DNA from: Heterostelium album PN500
Taxonomy: Eukaryota; Evosea; Eumycetozoa; Acytosteliales; Acytosteliaceae
Length of the DNA stretch: 64,000 nucleotides
Assembly (NCBI RefSeq): GCF_000004825.1
Contig: NW_008805073.1
Location: forward strand, 1,178,001 to 1,242,000
Direction: 5' to 3'
Positions 33,444 to 45,963 of the stretch are shown here, piece after piece; position 1 is the stretch's first letter; every line of letters starts with the position of its first letter. The translations under genes were made by a program, and so were the position numbers. The notes beneath the pieces were generated by a model that saw only the letters and a list, made by a program, of their open reading frames with translations, was not told the DNA's origin and searched no databases.

Positions 33444-33608
33444 TTATATTATAATAAAGTTATTTAATTTATTTGATAAAATACTATTAATAAAAATATT
33501 AAAAAAGTTACATATATAAAAATAATGAATAATTAAATATGTATGTGTTTATTTATTAATTAATTTTAAAATATTTATCATAATTCTGAATTGATTGAAA
33601 ATCCAATT

Positions 33609-33842
33609 TTAGTTTATATCAATTTCAACCTCTTTTGGACAATGCTTCGTACAGTTTTCAAATTTGGCATTACAAACGAGATAGAGAACACCGTTATGAT
33701 CTAATTCTCTCATGAGCTTACTGCAATCAAACCAATTATCCTTACAAACACTGTTACAGCTATTAATAGCACCAATTATATTGTAATGATATGTTAAATG
33801 AATAGATAAAATTAATAAAATAAAGAATATTGTCAATTTCAT
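33609..33842 (-). CDS. Small secreted cysteine-rich protein
   Basis: A single exon of 77 codons from ATG 33842. A classical signal peptide (~1-25, 'LTIFFILLILSIHLTYHY') is followed by a ~50-residue mature part with six cysteines in the pattern CxxxC-x6-C-x16-C-x6-C-x3-C, suggesting three disulfides. The tail is acidic ('KEVEIDIN'). There is one possible N-glycosylation site in 'ENCTKHC'. Secreted or endolysosomal; function unknown. Confidence 0.75.
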   Translation of the reverse strand: MKLTIFFILLILSIHLTYHYNIIGAINSCNSVCKDNWFDCSKLMRELDHNGVLYLVCNAKFENCTKHCPKEVEIDIN

Positions 33843-34421
33843 ATTATTGTTTTTTTTTGTTTTATGACTAATGAATTTTTATTTTTATTTTTGAATGTTG
33901 TTATCGAGGATATATTGATAAACAAATATTTTTTTTTGTTTAATCTATCCACACATATTTAATAAAAATGTATTAAAAATCATTACATTAATATATTGAC
34001 AACAATTTTTTATACAACATCAAATTAGTGGTGAGTGTTCAAAAAAAACAAAAAAAAAGGTTGAACTTTCTAAAGTTAATTTTATTCAAATAGGATATTG
34101 ATTTGATTTAATTGACTGAATACTTAATTGAGAAATAAATGATTTGTAAACTTGAAATCCATAAACTAGTTTGCAATGATTTAGAATCATATTTATGACA
34201 AAAGAGTTTTGGAAGTTCAAAAAAAAGAAAAATTCCAAATTTTAAAAAAAAAAACTATTGGGAAGAAATTTTTTTGTGAGAGTGATTGCATCTGATATAA
34301 ATTATTAGTAGTAATATCGATTATTAATTAACATAACAGTAGTGATCAATTGTTGTTCTCAAAAATTTATAATTTTAAACAGTAGTTGATCTTATTTATT
34401 AATAATTATAAAAAGTAAAGA
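33843..34421. other. Divergent intergenic region
   Basis: A/T-rich DNA between the small secreted protein (minus) and NDUFA9 (plus). Nothing specific was recognised. Confidence 0.45.
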
Positions 34422-36207
34422 ATGTTTAAGACTTTATCAAAGAGTATGATTATACAATCAACCAAGCATGCACTGCTAATCATCGCAATCACATGATTAC
34501 TAACATATAAATTTTATTTAATACAGCACTTTTAACTGTACCAAATGTTGCTAAATATCAAACTGTAGGTCAATCACATAAACATTTATAAACTATAGAT
34601 AGCTATCAAAAGAAAAGCAAATCAGTAAAACAACAAACAACCCACCCACAATAACAGTTATTATGTAATGACAAGTCAAAGAGAATATATAAATGAATAC
34701 ATAACAGAAACGAACAACTCAGTATCGATAGGATTTAAAAAAGATTAGATAGATAAGAATAGAATATATATTGATAGATCAGATTATATTGATACCATAG
34801 TAATACATATGTGTGTGGTTGTTATGATGTTGTTAAGATTTTTATGATGAATCTTTTTCTGATCAAAAACATGATGAATGAAAATGAAACAATGACTAAT
34901 AAATAATATTGAAAATAATTTGGTTTATATATATATATATATATAATTATAGAGAAATATAGGATCGATTGTACATGCATCACGTACACATTCATCTGGA
35001 TTGGTAGCAACAGTATTTGGTGTTACAGGATTTACAGGACGTTATATTGTACAACTTTTAACTAAATCCGGTATTCAAGTTGTAGTTCCATATCGTGGTG
35101 AAGATTATAGTTTCCGTGATCTCAAGGTTCTCGGTGAACTCGGTCAGATCATCCCAGTTCGTTATGACATCCGTGACCAAGATTCAATCGAGCGTGCCAT
35201 GTCACACTCTAACATCGTCATCAACATGATCTCACGTAATTATGAAACCCGTAACTTTTCATTCGAAGATGTCAACATTGATGCCGCCACAAAGATTGCC
35301 AAGGTAAATACACCACTAACAAACAAACAACAAACACAACAACAACAATAACTCTATATACTAACAACTTATATTTCTATTATATATATATATAACTAAA
35401 ATTATAGTTGAGTAAATCATTGGATATTGAGAAATATGTACATGTCTCTGCTTTGAATGCATCTGAAGAGTCTGCATCAAAGTGGTCGCGTACCAAGGCA
35501 GTCGGTGAGAAGGCCGTCAAGGAAATCCTTCCAAATTGTACCATAGTTAGACCAAGCATCATGTTTGGTGATGAAGATCGTTTAATCAATAAGTGGTCAA
35601 GAGTTGTCGCTTTCTCACCATTCATTCCACGTTACAACGAGGATTTGAAGTTCCAACCATTACACGTAAGTCACATTCAATTCAATTCAATTTAAGTAAC
35701 AATCATCGATCTGCTAATCTAGCTAGATTAGTTAGCGATTGTCTACATTTACTCTTTACTCGAATATTAATATATATATATGAATCATTTGATTTTTGAA
35801 TACAACACACACAGTGTGTAGACTTTGCCAATGCAATGATGTCGATTTTGGAGTTACAATCGGCAGCCGGTAAGACCTACGAGTTGGGAGGTGACGAGAT
35901 CTTTGCTTGGGGACAATTCTTGGATATGATCACAGAGGCAACCGTACAACAAGACAAGAGAAATATACCAGTTAGCTTCGAGGCAATGAGATTCGCCACC
36001 AAGTTCCTCGAATACATGCGTGATCCAGTGTTCCTTGCCGACGAGTTGGAATACCTCAACCAAGATCTCTTGGTATCTGCCGATGCACTCACCTTGAAGG
36101 ACTTGAAGATCAAGCCAACCCCAATCCAAGAGAAACTCATTCGTCTCTCTCGTATGTTCCGTCCATCAAGATATTTCAATGCCATTGCCAACCCACAAAA
36201 TAAATAA
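34422..36207 (+). CDS. ndufa9: Complex I subunit NDUFA9 (NAD(P)-binding, SDR-like)
   Basis: Five exons join in phase: 34422-34443, 34527-34564, 34953-35303, 35408-35665 and 35815-36207 (353 aa). The first two exons encode a basic, Ser/Thr-rich presequence ('MFKTLSKTLLTVPNVAKYQT'), as expected for mitochondrial import; these small exons are the least certain part. Exon 3 begins the extended-SDR domain: 'ATVFGVTGFTGRYIVQLLTK' holds the NAD(P)-binding Gly motif, then 'VNMISRNYET' and, in exon 4, 'YVHVSALNASEESASKWSRT'. It ends 'SRMFRPSRYFNAIANP'. NDUFA9 is an accessory subunit of respiratory complex I that binds NADPH. Intron 2 (388 bp) is long for this window. Confidence 0.9.
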
Positions 36208-36596
36208 ACACAAAAAAATAACAACAACATAATCAACATAAATGATAATAATAATAATAATAATAATATATTAATCACATCAAACATCACTAAATTATAA
36301 TAGTAACAATAGTATATATACATTCTTTTTTTCTTTTTTAAAACAAAACAAAACAAAACAAATAAATTTAATTATTCGAATAATTATTTAACTAATATCA
36401 TCTATTTCTTATGTATACTATGATGTGTAATCCAAAGATATAAAGATTTGGATAGTTATAGTTGTATAGTTTCAAACTATGATGTCACATTATTTTTCTT
36501 TGTCTCATTGAATGATAGTTAAGTTTTGTTCTCCAATGTGATTTCTTTTATATTTATATTAGCAGTTTTATTCATATTATTATTATTACTATTTGT
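36208..36596. other. Intergenic between converging genes
   Basis: 390 bp between the 3' ends of NDUFA9 and the LYR gene. It holds an (AAT)n tract at 36246-36267 and an (AAAAC)n tract around 36340-36361. No gene seen. Confidence 0.5.
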
Positions 36597-37165
36597 TTAA
36601 TCTAAAGTTGGAGATGGTTTAATATGCTTTTGTTTCTGTGCTTGATCTAATCTTGCAAGTCTTTCTGCTTCGTGTTGCATAAAATTTGTTAAGAAACGTG
36701 TGGCACTGTGTTGTAAGTTAATTGCCATTGTTGGTTAGTATCTGTAATATATCAAAAGATCTTCTATATTGATAAAAATGATTTAAATCTTACTCTGTCT
36801 TATATTCTTCGATCTTCTCTTGACTTGTTTCGTATTTATGTTCTCTAAAGATATTTCCTACTTGTTTATGTAAATTCTTTGTATATCCATTCTTTATGGA
36901 GAATATAAATGAATGATCATTGATTCATGTTAATAATAATACTAAACTAAATCAATATAAAATGAACAATCAACAACTAACTTACCATTGAACCAATATA
37001 TTTAGCTAATCTAATACAATCTCTGTAGAGCTAAACAAAACAAAACAAAATAAAACGATTCACAAATGAGTAAATGTACCTAATCAATCAATGAACTAAT
37101 CAATCTCAACTTACATGTACAGTACTCTTTTGAAGAATTGGATTACCAACTGTTGAAGCAGACAT
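36597..37165 (-). CDS. LYR-motif mitochondrial protein, 100 aa, four exons
   Basis: Four short exons fit in phase: 37165-37115, 37030-36986, 36891-36794 and 36705-36597. The product begins 'MSASTVGNPILQKSTVHLYR', has the tripeptide LYR at residues 18-20, then 'DCIRLAKYIG', a basic helix, the conserved Phe-Arg in 'IFREHKYETSQEKIEEY', and a helix 'ATRFLTNFMQHEAERLARL'. This is the Complex1_LYR pattern of small proteins that work with mitochondrial acyl-carrier protein in Fe-S cluster delivery or respiratory complex assembly. Which LYR protein it is cannot be told. The last acceptor (CACAG, 36706) was chosen because the nearer AG (36744) gives a stop at once; another AG would give a different short tail. 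Confidence 0.75.
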
Positions 37166-38449
37166 TATTATTTATGTAAAGATGACACGATATTATTAAT
37201 ATATGATTTTTATTAGTAAAATCGAGACAGAAACTGCATAACTTTATTAATTTTTGTGAAAAAATAAAATAAAATAATATTACGCTTGCGGTAGACCAAC
37301 GTTGGTTTTATATATTTTTGACAAGATTAATTTCTTGTTTATGAATATTTGTATCTTGTTTTGAAACATCTCAGTTGTTGGTGATATTTTACACACAATA
37401 AACAAAAACTTAATCACCCGTTTTATAATTTCTGATTCTAAATTAAAAACATGAACTATTTATTCTCAATTATTTGTCTTTTTATTTTATTTTAAATAAT
37501 TCGACAAATCTTCAGATAAATTGATTCACCATTGCTCTTGTTTTAAATCACCATCAAAAATAACGACTAATTTTTTGTTTTTTTTTTGAAAACAATTATT
37601 TTTTTTTTCAATCAACAAAAAAAAACCCAACTTTTTTTTTTTTTTTTTCTAAAAAACAGACAACAACATCAAAAAAAAAAAACAAAATTATTTATAATTA
37701 TTTATTTATTTTAGATATATTAAGAAGAGCAACTAACTGAACTGTATAGATAATATCAACAAATCAAAGGTTAGACAAACATTCAATTTTTTGATAGTGA
37801 TAGTGTAGATTTGCTCAATTTAGATTTACAAGTTACTCCTTGTTAATAATGTGCGTAGTAGTAGTAGTAACATAACAAATAACAAAAACAACCACTTAAG
37901 ATCAAATAAACTAGTTTTATCAAGCTTCATCATCCTCATCATTACTTACTAGTAATAAATAATAGTAGTATTAGCAATCAACTTTCGATATCAATCAATA
38001 GAAAAGGATAAAAGATTGATCATCCATCATTTTATTTAAAAAGTTATATCGATTTTAAGATAGAAAAAAAAAAAGTGATAAATCTTATCTTTTTTTATTT
38101 TATTTTAGTTAATAATTGATCAATCAATATTAATTATTAAACGAAATATAAAACAATAAATTAGATTATAAAATAAAACATCAATACAATAGGATGATAA
38201 AGGTTATGATATCAAAAGTTAGATTAATAAAATAGTTAACATAATAATAATAATAATAATATAGCTCAGCTATAAAAATATTAATAGTTTAAAAAGATCT
38301 TAATGTGAAATAATGATAAAAACATCAATACTTACTTTACTATTATTTTTTTATTTATAGATTTAATTATTTATTTAAAAACTTTTTAAAAAAAAAAAAC
38401 CAAAAAAAGGTATTACTGTTAATATATATAAAGAACCACCACCACAACA
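37166..38449. other. Divergent intergenic region
   Basis: 1.3 kb between the LYR gene (minus) and CYRI (plus). It holds poly-A/T tracts (37578-37600, 37630-37682), AAT repeats (38240-38262) and an A run before the CYRI start. No RNA gene or extra ORF recognised. Confidence 0.5.
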
Positions 38450-39769
38450 ATGGGACAATTATTGAGTTTTATCAACGGTACTGACCATGCTGAGCAAATC
38501 TTTATCGATTTCGAGAGTAATTATCAAACTTTATATATAACCATTCAATCAATTGACACCACATCATCATCATCATACTAACATACTTACATTACACTAA
38601 ATAATCTGTAGATGCTCAACCATCAGAAGAAGAAAGAGAACTCCACAACACAGTCGGTGAGGTATTAAATATAGGACCAGAGATCCTTCAAAAGTTAACT
38701 ACCTACACAGGTTGCAATGAATATATTAGAAGAGTAAGTAACTTTATAAACTTGTTTGTTTGATTCGATCGTCGACAATATTAACAATGAAATTATCTAA
38801 TAACTGTTAGGCTATCACCAATCCAGGACCAGACACAGAAGAAACAGCTTGGGAACATGTTTTGCCAGCTGTCGATATACTTCAAGAGTTTTACGACTTC
38901 TCATTGAAGTTGGAGGATTGTTTCCCAAAACTCTTGATTGCTCTCTGCAAGAACGATCCAAAGGCAAGCCTTTCCAATCAACAAGCTATTGCCAAACAAC
39001 TAGCTGATGTATTTGATTTTGTATTAAGATTCGATGATGCCAAGGTAATAACAAACAAACAAACAAACTCTAATTCATATTAACAGTCAATAACTAAACT
39101 ATCATTCATTATTATTATTATTATTAATCTGTGTAGATGGTAAACCCAGCAATCCAAAATGATTTCTCATATTATCGTAGAACTCTCAACAGAATGAAGC
39201 TCACAAAGAAGGATGCAAATATTAAGATTCGTGACGAGTTGGCCAATAGAATGTCGTTGTTCTTTGCCTATCCAACACCAATGATGAAGGTTCTCTCTGA
39301 GACCACCGTTAAATTCCTCTCCACTCCAGAGGTCACCGTGCCAAGAGACAACGTCACCACCACTTTGTCCACCATGGCCAACGTATGTCACGACATGGTC
39401 GACAAGAAGAAATTCAATAACGTTGAAATCAATATGTTTTGCTTGAGAGCCATGGTTGGATCCGTCATTTTATTCGATCACATTCATCCACAAGGTGCTT
39501 TTGTTAAGAAATCTCCAATTAATGTAAGTGTTTTTAAACAAATAACAACATTAACAAACAACAAACAACAAAGTTATATATAACTAACATTTTCATATTC
39601 TATATATATATATGTGCATATACAGATCAAAGGATGTATTGTTACACTTAAAGATCACAATTCAGCGTCATCTACAGACGGTCTATTGAATGCTCTTAGA
39701 TTTACAACAATTCACTTGAATGACGCAGAGACACCAGGTTCAACTAAGCAACTGTTATTACTCGATTAG
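38450..39769 (+). CDS. fam49: CYRI / FAM49, Rac1-binding regulator of the SCAR/WAVE complex
   Basis: Five exons in phase: 38450-38516, 38612-38733, 38811-39044, 39137-39523 and 39626-39769 (317 aa; family ~320). Starts 'MGQLLSFING', with Gly2 available for N-myristoylation as in animal CYRI. Family-typical stretches: 'EILQKLTTYTGCNEYIRRAI', 'PAVDILQEFYDFSLKLEDCF', 'RRTLNRMKLTKKD', 'NRMSLFFAYPTPMMKVLSET', 'NVCHDMVDKKKF' and 'FCLRAMVGSVILFDHIHPQG'. CYRI carries the Rac1-binding DUF1394 fold shared with CYFIP, binds active Rac1 and restrains SCAR/WAVE at the leading edge and during macropinocytosis. All introns start GTAA and end in AG. Confidence 0.96.
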
Positions 39770-40715
39770 TTATAACAAACAAATAAAAGAAAGAAATGAA
39801 AAAATCAATAATATCAATCAATCAATCAATCAATCATTCATTCAAAAAACCAACTACAAACCTAAAACTTCACAACCCGTCCTTCAACCATTACACCGCC
39901 TCTACACAACAACAAAAGTTCAACAACACAACTCTAAAACTTGAAAAAAGATAAAAAATATCAAAAAAATCAAAAAAAAAGAAAAAATTTAAGAAAATAT
40001 AAATGTAATTTATGAAATTATCTGTTTCAAGACTATTAATTATTACTACTTTTTTCATTTTTAATCTTTTTTTCTCATATTTTTTTTTGGTTTCGATTTG
40101 ATTTGATTTGTTTTAGGATACCACATCAGCCACATCAGATGATGAAGATTTAATGGTCCAAGGTTGTCAAAATAAATCAAATAAACTTAAAAAAAGTAAT
40201 TAAATTTGTGGTCAATTATTTTTATCCTTATTTTCAAGGGCTATTTATTTTTATTTTTATTTTTCTAAACTTTTTTTTTTATTTTTTTGTATTCGATTTT
40301 TATGTTTTTTTTTGAAGGATTTGCAGCCCCCATATCAAGGGTTTAATTGATAGTAACTTTATGGAGGTACCCAATAATAAAATAGAATCAAAAATTGCCA
40401 AAAAAATCAGAATCCAACAAATCTTTCTTCCTAGTTTATTGTTGTTTGAAATCTGATTCCTCTAAACGAAGAATAAACAAACAAACAAACATAACCAAAT
40501 TTACTTTAGTGTAAAATCCAATCAAGTTAAATGATATATATCAGTGTATAGATATAAATAGTTTTTATAGTATATATTTTTATAAAAAATAAATAAATGA
40601 ATAATAAATAGTTTAGTTTACAATTATAAATTTATTTTAGATAGTTAGTTAGTTAGTTGGAAGTAGAGTAGTGTAATCAAATAGATAGATATTATAATAA
40701 TAAAGCAAAAGAAAA
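39770..40715. other. Intergenic with two orphan exon-like segments
   Basis: The interval lies between CYRI and the CLC gene. It has (ATCA)n at 39810-39840 and poly-A/T tracts. Two coding-like segments at 40117-40346 are listed separately. The remainder shows nothing identifiable. Confidence 0.45.
40117..40346 (+). CDS. Candidate 3' exons of an unidentified small gene
   Basis: After a typical acceptor (TTTGTTTTAG) 26 codons read 'DTTSATSDDEDLMVQGCQNK' then 'SNKLKK' to a donor at 40196 (GTAATT). Joined in phase to an exon after TGAAG at 40317, they add 'RFAAPISRV' and a TAA at 40344-40346. Splice sites, phase and base composition support coding. I could not find a start exon in phase upstream: the stretch at 39800-40116 offers ATGs but no good donor. 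It could be an alternative 3' end of CYRI or a separate short gene. Function unknown. Confidence 0.3.
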
Positions 40716-43372
40716 ATGAAAGAATCAAAGGATTATTTATTGTTGGATTTGAATTCCGAGGAGAACGATGAGTATGACAATGAAGTAGATACCAGTTTAA
40801 CACATAGAAGACACTCGAAAAAGGTATCAGCGAAAGAGAAAGAATCTATGCAAGCCATCGAATCATTGGATTTCTCAGAGATTGACAACATTCTTCTAAG
40901 GAAATATACAAATCAACTAAAAAGAAGCGAGAAAATTATGAAATCACTTGGTAAATGGGTGATTTGCACACTCATCGGTATCATTGTTGGTATCGTAGTA
41001 TATTGTCTAAAGAAATCAGTGGATGAACTTCAAGAGTTAAAGTTTCATTCAATTGAAAAATGTAAGATATACAATAGTAATAATAATAATATAATTAAGA
41101 TTTAGTGTTAACAACACATGTTTTGTGTGTGTTTGCACAAAAAGATATCTTTTTTTTCCTTGTTTGTGGTGTGTTTTTTTTTATTGATGAAAACCAAATT
41201 AATTAATCATTTTTTTTTTTAATTCAATCAATTCTTTATTTAGTCTATGAAGGAAACAAAAGTATTCCTTTTTTTATTTATTTATCATTCAATTTGGCAT
41301 ATGCTTTGATAAGTTGTATTATTGTAATTATTACAGGTCCGTTGGCAAGTAGTTCGGGTTTGCCAGAGGTAAAGGGTTACCTGAATGGTATTCGTATTCG
41401 TAGAGCGTTCAACTTGAAGACTGTCATTGGAAAGTTGTCGTCGTTGATATTTTCATTCAGTTCGGGTTTGGTCATTGGTCCAGAGGGTCCTATGTTCCAC
41501 ATTGGTTCGTGTATTGGAAGTTCATTCTCGCAGTTCAAGTCGAAAACACTGAATCTACACTTCAAGCCATTCTGGATCTTCCAGAACGACAGTGACAAGC
41601 GTGATTTCATCAGTTGTGGTGCAGCTGCCGGTATTGCAGCGGCTTTTGGTGCGCCAATTGGAGGTGTTCTGTTTGCGCTCGAGGAGGGATCGTCGTTCTG
41701 GCATCGTCAGCTGACCTGGCGTACTTTCTTCTCCTGTCTGATTGCCACGTTGATTGCCAACTTCTTCCTCCAGGGATTCGGTGTGAGAATTCACGATTAC
41801 GGTGTGCTAACGTTTGGATTCTCCAAGAGTTTCCTCTATACCTACACTGAGTTGATTCCATTCTGCATCATGGGAATCATTGGTGGACTGTTGGGTGCCC
41901 TCTACGTCTATATGAACGTTCGTATCAACTACTACCGTAAAGTATACTTGGGAAATCGTCCACTCTATAGACTGGCAGAGGTTGCCATTATCGTGCTCTT
42001 GACTTCGGTCATCTGTTTCTTCCCGGCGATGGTAGTGAATTGCCGTGCCATTCCAAATATCGTCCAGTCTTCCACCGACGTCTGTGATGTCGCCGAGGAA
42101 AGTCCAACCGTCCAATTCTTTTGTCCAAAGGATTTCTACAATCAACTGGCATCACTCACCTTTACCACCTCTGAAAATGCATTGAAGCTGCTGTACAGTC
42201 GTGATTCCAACATCTTTACAGCAGGCACACTATTTGGATTTACAGTGATGTTCTTCCTATTGTGTGTCGTCACCTCCGGTGTCTATGTGGCATCGGGTAT
42301 TTTCATTCCGATGATGTTGATCGGTGGTGCTTGGGGACGTCTTTTCGGTAAGTTCATCGATGCCTATATCTTACGTGTCGATCCATCGTTGTATGCACTG
42401 ATCGGGTCGGCCGCTATGATGGGTGGAAGTTTGCGTATGACCATCTCACTGGTCGTTATCATTGTAGAACTCACCGAGGGTACTCAATACCTGCTGCCAG
42501 TCATCTTGGTGGTAATGATTTCCAAGTGGACCGGTGACGCATTCAACGAATCCATCTACGAACATCTCATCGAACTGAAACACATTCCCTACCTCCCAAG
42601 CAAACCCTCACGATACATGTCGAAACTAACTGTTTCCGACGCCATGGCAACCAACGTCATTACACTGCCAGAAGTTGTTTCCGTTCGTCAAGTACTGGAA
42701 GTTCTCCATAATTCACCACACAATGGTTTCCCAGTTGTATTACTTCCTCATCTTCATGAATCAGATAATAGTACCAACAACAACAACAACAATAATAATA
42801 ATAATAATAAGTCAAATAATGATTCATACCAATCGAGTTCAGGTAATTCCTCACCATTCCTACCAAATAGTCCAGACAGCTTTAGATCATCGCTGAACAG
42901 TGATTATAGTGTAAGAGATGGAAGTGCTACCTTTAGACAATCGACCAACAAACTTAAGGAGGTTCAACTCTTCCAAAGTCAGAAGGAGGGTAAGGTGTTG
43001 TGTGGTCTCATACTGAGAAGTCAGCTGCTGATTCTCATCAAACATAGAATATTCATTGAAGCGGGATCGGCACAGGCCGATATGAACTTCCTCCAAGACG
43101 TTGACTTGCCGATCGATCATCGTTTGTTTGTCACAGAGCTGGCGTCGAAACTGCCAACCATTCAACAACTTTCAAACAACCTCACACCACAACAAATGGA
43201 CATGGAAATCGATCTGCGTCCCTACATGAACTTTGCCGTCGTCAGTATCAAAAACTACAGTTCACTCTCAGAGGCATACAAACTATTCCGTCTGGTCGGT
43301 CTGAGACACGTCGTAGTAGTCAATGTATTCAACCAAATCGTCGGTATTTTAACAAGAAAGGATTTATTGTAA
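40716..43372 (+). CDS. CLC-6/7-type chloride/proton exchanger
   Basis: Exons 40716-41061 and 41244-43372 join in phase (824 aa). An acidic cytosolic N-terminus leads to ~10 membrane segments. Selectivity motifs: '[13 protein letters not shown]' (GSGIP equivalent), '[14 protein letters not shown]' with the gating glutamate, and '[19 protein letters not shown]' with the second (proton) glutamate, so it should be an exchanger and not a channel. 'SGIFIPMM' is also present. Two C-terminal CBS domains (~560-825) are split by an Asn/Ser-rich insert (~615-680) typical of dictyostelid low-complexity growth. The sequence is closest in style to CLC-6/CLC-7, which acidify and load chloride into endosomes, lysosomes or the contractile vacuole. 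Confidence 0.94.
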
Positions 43373-44711
43373 TCACAAAAAAAAAGAAAAGAAAAAACAA
43401 AAACAAAACAAATAACAAAACAAAACATTTAATAATTTATTTAATTACAATAATAATTAAAAAATTGTCCTTCAAAAACAACAACTATTTTTATTTCATT
43501 TTACAATATTAATAATAATAATACTTTAATAATAAAAATAAAAAATAATAAATAATCTATAATTATTTATTTATTTAATTAATTACGAATTAATATATAT
43601 ATTTCAGAATACTTTACTTTATATATTTCCCTTCTGTTCGTTAACAATCATTTAAAATAATAGTATTAAAGTTGATAGATTTAAGATCTTTTAATAGATT
43701 TAAACATAGATTTAATTCTAACCATTGAATAACCAAATTCGATATCTTGTTTTTTTTTTTTTTTTGCAAATAAATAATGAATGAATTTAAACCTACATTA
43801 CTAATGGTTTTTGTTGTTTTGTTGTTTTTTTGTTTTGTTTTTTTGTAAATAAGGAAGTGTGACAAGTTAAAAATAATTAAAGATTGTTTAATGGAATTCA
43901 AAGTGATCTTTAGGAATTCTATTCCTATAGGGATTGGTTTATTTGTTTTACATGAGGTGTTATCTGATGGAATTACATGGAATTGCATCGAAATTAAAGG
44001 TTCAGAGTGATATTGAAATTATGTAATCATCTCAACACATATGATGTTACCTGAAATATCGTTTTTTTTCGTAACCATTGCAAATGCGTCGTCAATTTCA
44101 AAAAAAAGATGCAAATAATGCAAAGAAAAAAAGATCTTTGCCAAAAGAGATAAAAAAAATGATTTTAAAAAGTATAAGAATTGTGTGATTTTATTCAAAT
44201 TGATAGGATTGAATTAAAATTTTGGTAAAAAAAGGTAATTATGAAAGCATGATGTATTTTGGTTGGATTTTTTTTTTTTTTTTTTTTCTTATTATCAATA
44301 TAAACCAGTAAAAACAACAAAAATAAAGTATCAAAAATGAAAGAAAAAACGTGTGTGAAATTTCCCCACTCTTATGTAAATGGAAGAATGTTCTATGGGT
44401 GATTCCAATTTTTTTTTTCATCCATTTTGGGAGCAAATAAAAAAAGTTTTTTAAAAAAACAACATTATTCTGTTCCGATGGTGTGGGAAATTTTGTTTTT
44501 TGTAATATTTTTTAGTTTTTCATAAATTATAAAAAAAAAAAATCAAAAAACAGAAAATATAAAAACCAACAAAGTATCGTGCATATTCTCTTATCATTTA
44601 AACATTTGATTTTGACTATTTTATCTTCATTAATTATATATACATATATATATTAAATTATAAAGCATATCATTATTATTATTCAATTTTCGAAAATAAA
44701 ATATAACAAAA
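43373..44711. other. Intergenic, A/T-rich
   Basis: 1.3 kb between CLC and hpd, with A/T homopolymers. On the minus strand 43988-43641 is open for 115 codons and its last 35 ('NLVIQWLELNLCLNLLKDLK...') look protein-like, but the middle is a translated poly-A/T tract and no clean splice model emerged, so I do not call a gene. Confidence 0.4.
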
Positions 44712-45963
44712 ATGGTAAGTTTAAATTAATAAAATCTAGATATTTCTCGAAATATTATAATATTATAAATAATCAATACTTTTAAATTCATATTTATTTA
44801 CAATCAATGATAAATTATTATAATTAATAATATAATAGGATACTGTTGCTAATGGAGAATATTTCGGATTCGATCATGTTACCTTCTGGGTAGGTAATGC
44901 TTTGCAAGCTGCTGGATGGTATATCGCTCGTTTCGGTTTCGAGAATGTTGCATACAGAGGTCTTGAGACTGGTGACCGTAAGTACGTCACTCACGTCATC
45001 AAGCAAGACAAGATTTTCATGTCTTTTGTCTCACCATTGACCTGCGATGATGAGGTATTCGCTGATCATATGAAGCGTCATGGTGATGGTGTCCGTGATG
45101 TCGCCTTCACTGTCTCTGACGTCAATGCCATCTACGAACAGGCTGTCGCCTCTGGTGCCAAATCAATCAGAGCTCCAGAGACCATCTCTGACGAGCACGG
45201 ATCCGTCGTGATCGCTACCATCGCCAGTCCATACGGTGAAACCTCACACACCTTTGTCGACAGATCAAAGTACACCGGTGCTTTCTTGCCAGGTTACACT
45301 GACAAGGTCATCGACGATCCACTCTCAAAGATCGCCGCCACCCCAGGATTATTACACATCGATCACATCGTTAGCAATCAACCAGATCTTCAAATGACTC
45401 CAGTCGTCGAGTGGTACGAGAACGTCTTGAAGTTCCACAGATTCTGGTCGGTCGACGACAAGACCATTCACACTGAATACTCATCGTTGCGTTCGATCGT
45501 AGTCACCGACAAGGACGAAGCCATCAAGATGCCAATCAACGAACCAGCCAACGGTAAGAAGAAGTCACAGATTCAAGAGTACGTCGATTTCTACGCAGGT
45601 GCCGGTGTTCAACACATTGCTTTGCGTACCAACGATATCATCAGCTCTGTCGCTGCCATGAAGGCACGTGGTGTTCAATTCCTCTCAGTACCAAAGAGCT
45701 ATTACACCAGCTTGCGTGAGAAGCTCGCTCATGCTCCAATCACCGTCAAGGAGGATCTCGACAGACTCGAACAACTTCATATTCTCATCGATTACGATGA
45801 CAAGGGTTATCTCTTACAGATTTTCACCAAGAACGTCGAAGACAAACCAACCGTCTTCTTTGAAGTCATCCAAAGAAACAATCATCAAGGTTTTGGTGCT
45901 GGTAATTTCAAGTCTCTCTTTGAAGCCATCGAACGTGAGCAAGAAAAGAGAGGTAATTTATAA
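44712..45963 (+). CDS. hpd: 4-hydroxyphenylpyruvate dioxygenase
   Basis: Exon 1 is only the ATG (44712-44714), followed by GTAAGT; exon 2 (44839-45963) starts GAT, giving 375 aa. It converts 4-hydroxyphenylpyruvate to homogentisate in tyrosine breakdown, using Fe(II). Ligands of the metal are visible: His in 'GLLHIDHIV', His in 'GVQHIALRT', and Glu in 'FFEVIQRNNHQGFG', the family's C-terminal signature. The N-terminal half is the structural, non-catalytic copy of the vicinal-oxygen-chelate fold ('GFDHVTFWVGNALQAAGWYI'). Strong C-ending codon bias suggests high expression. The ATG-only first exon is supported by the lack of any in-frame ATG near the start of exon 2. Confidence 0.96.

Noticed and set aside
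43641-43988. 115-codon minus-strand frame
   Set aside because: The middle is translated poly-A/T DNA, splice borders do not fit, and the flanks are A/T-rich; only the last 35 codons look protein-like.
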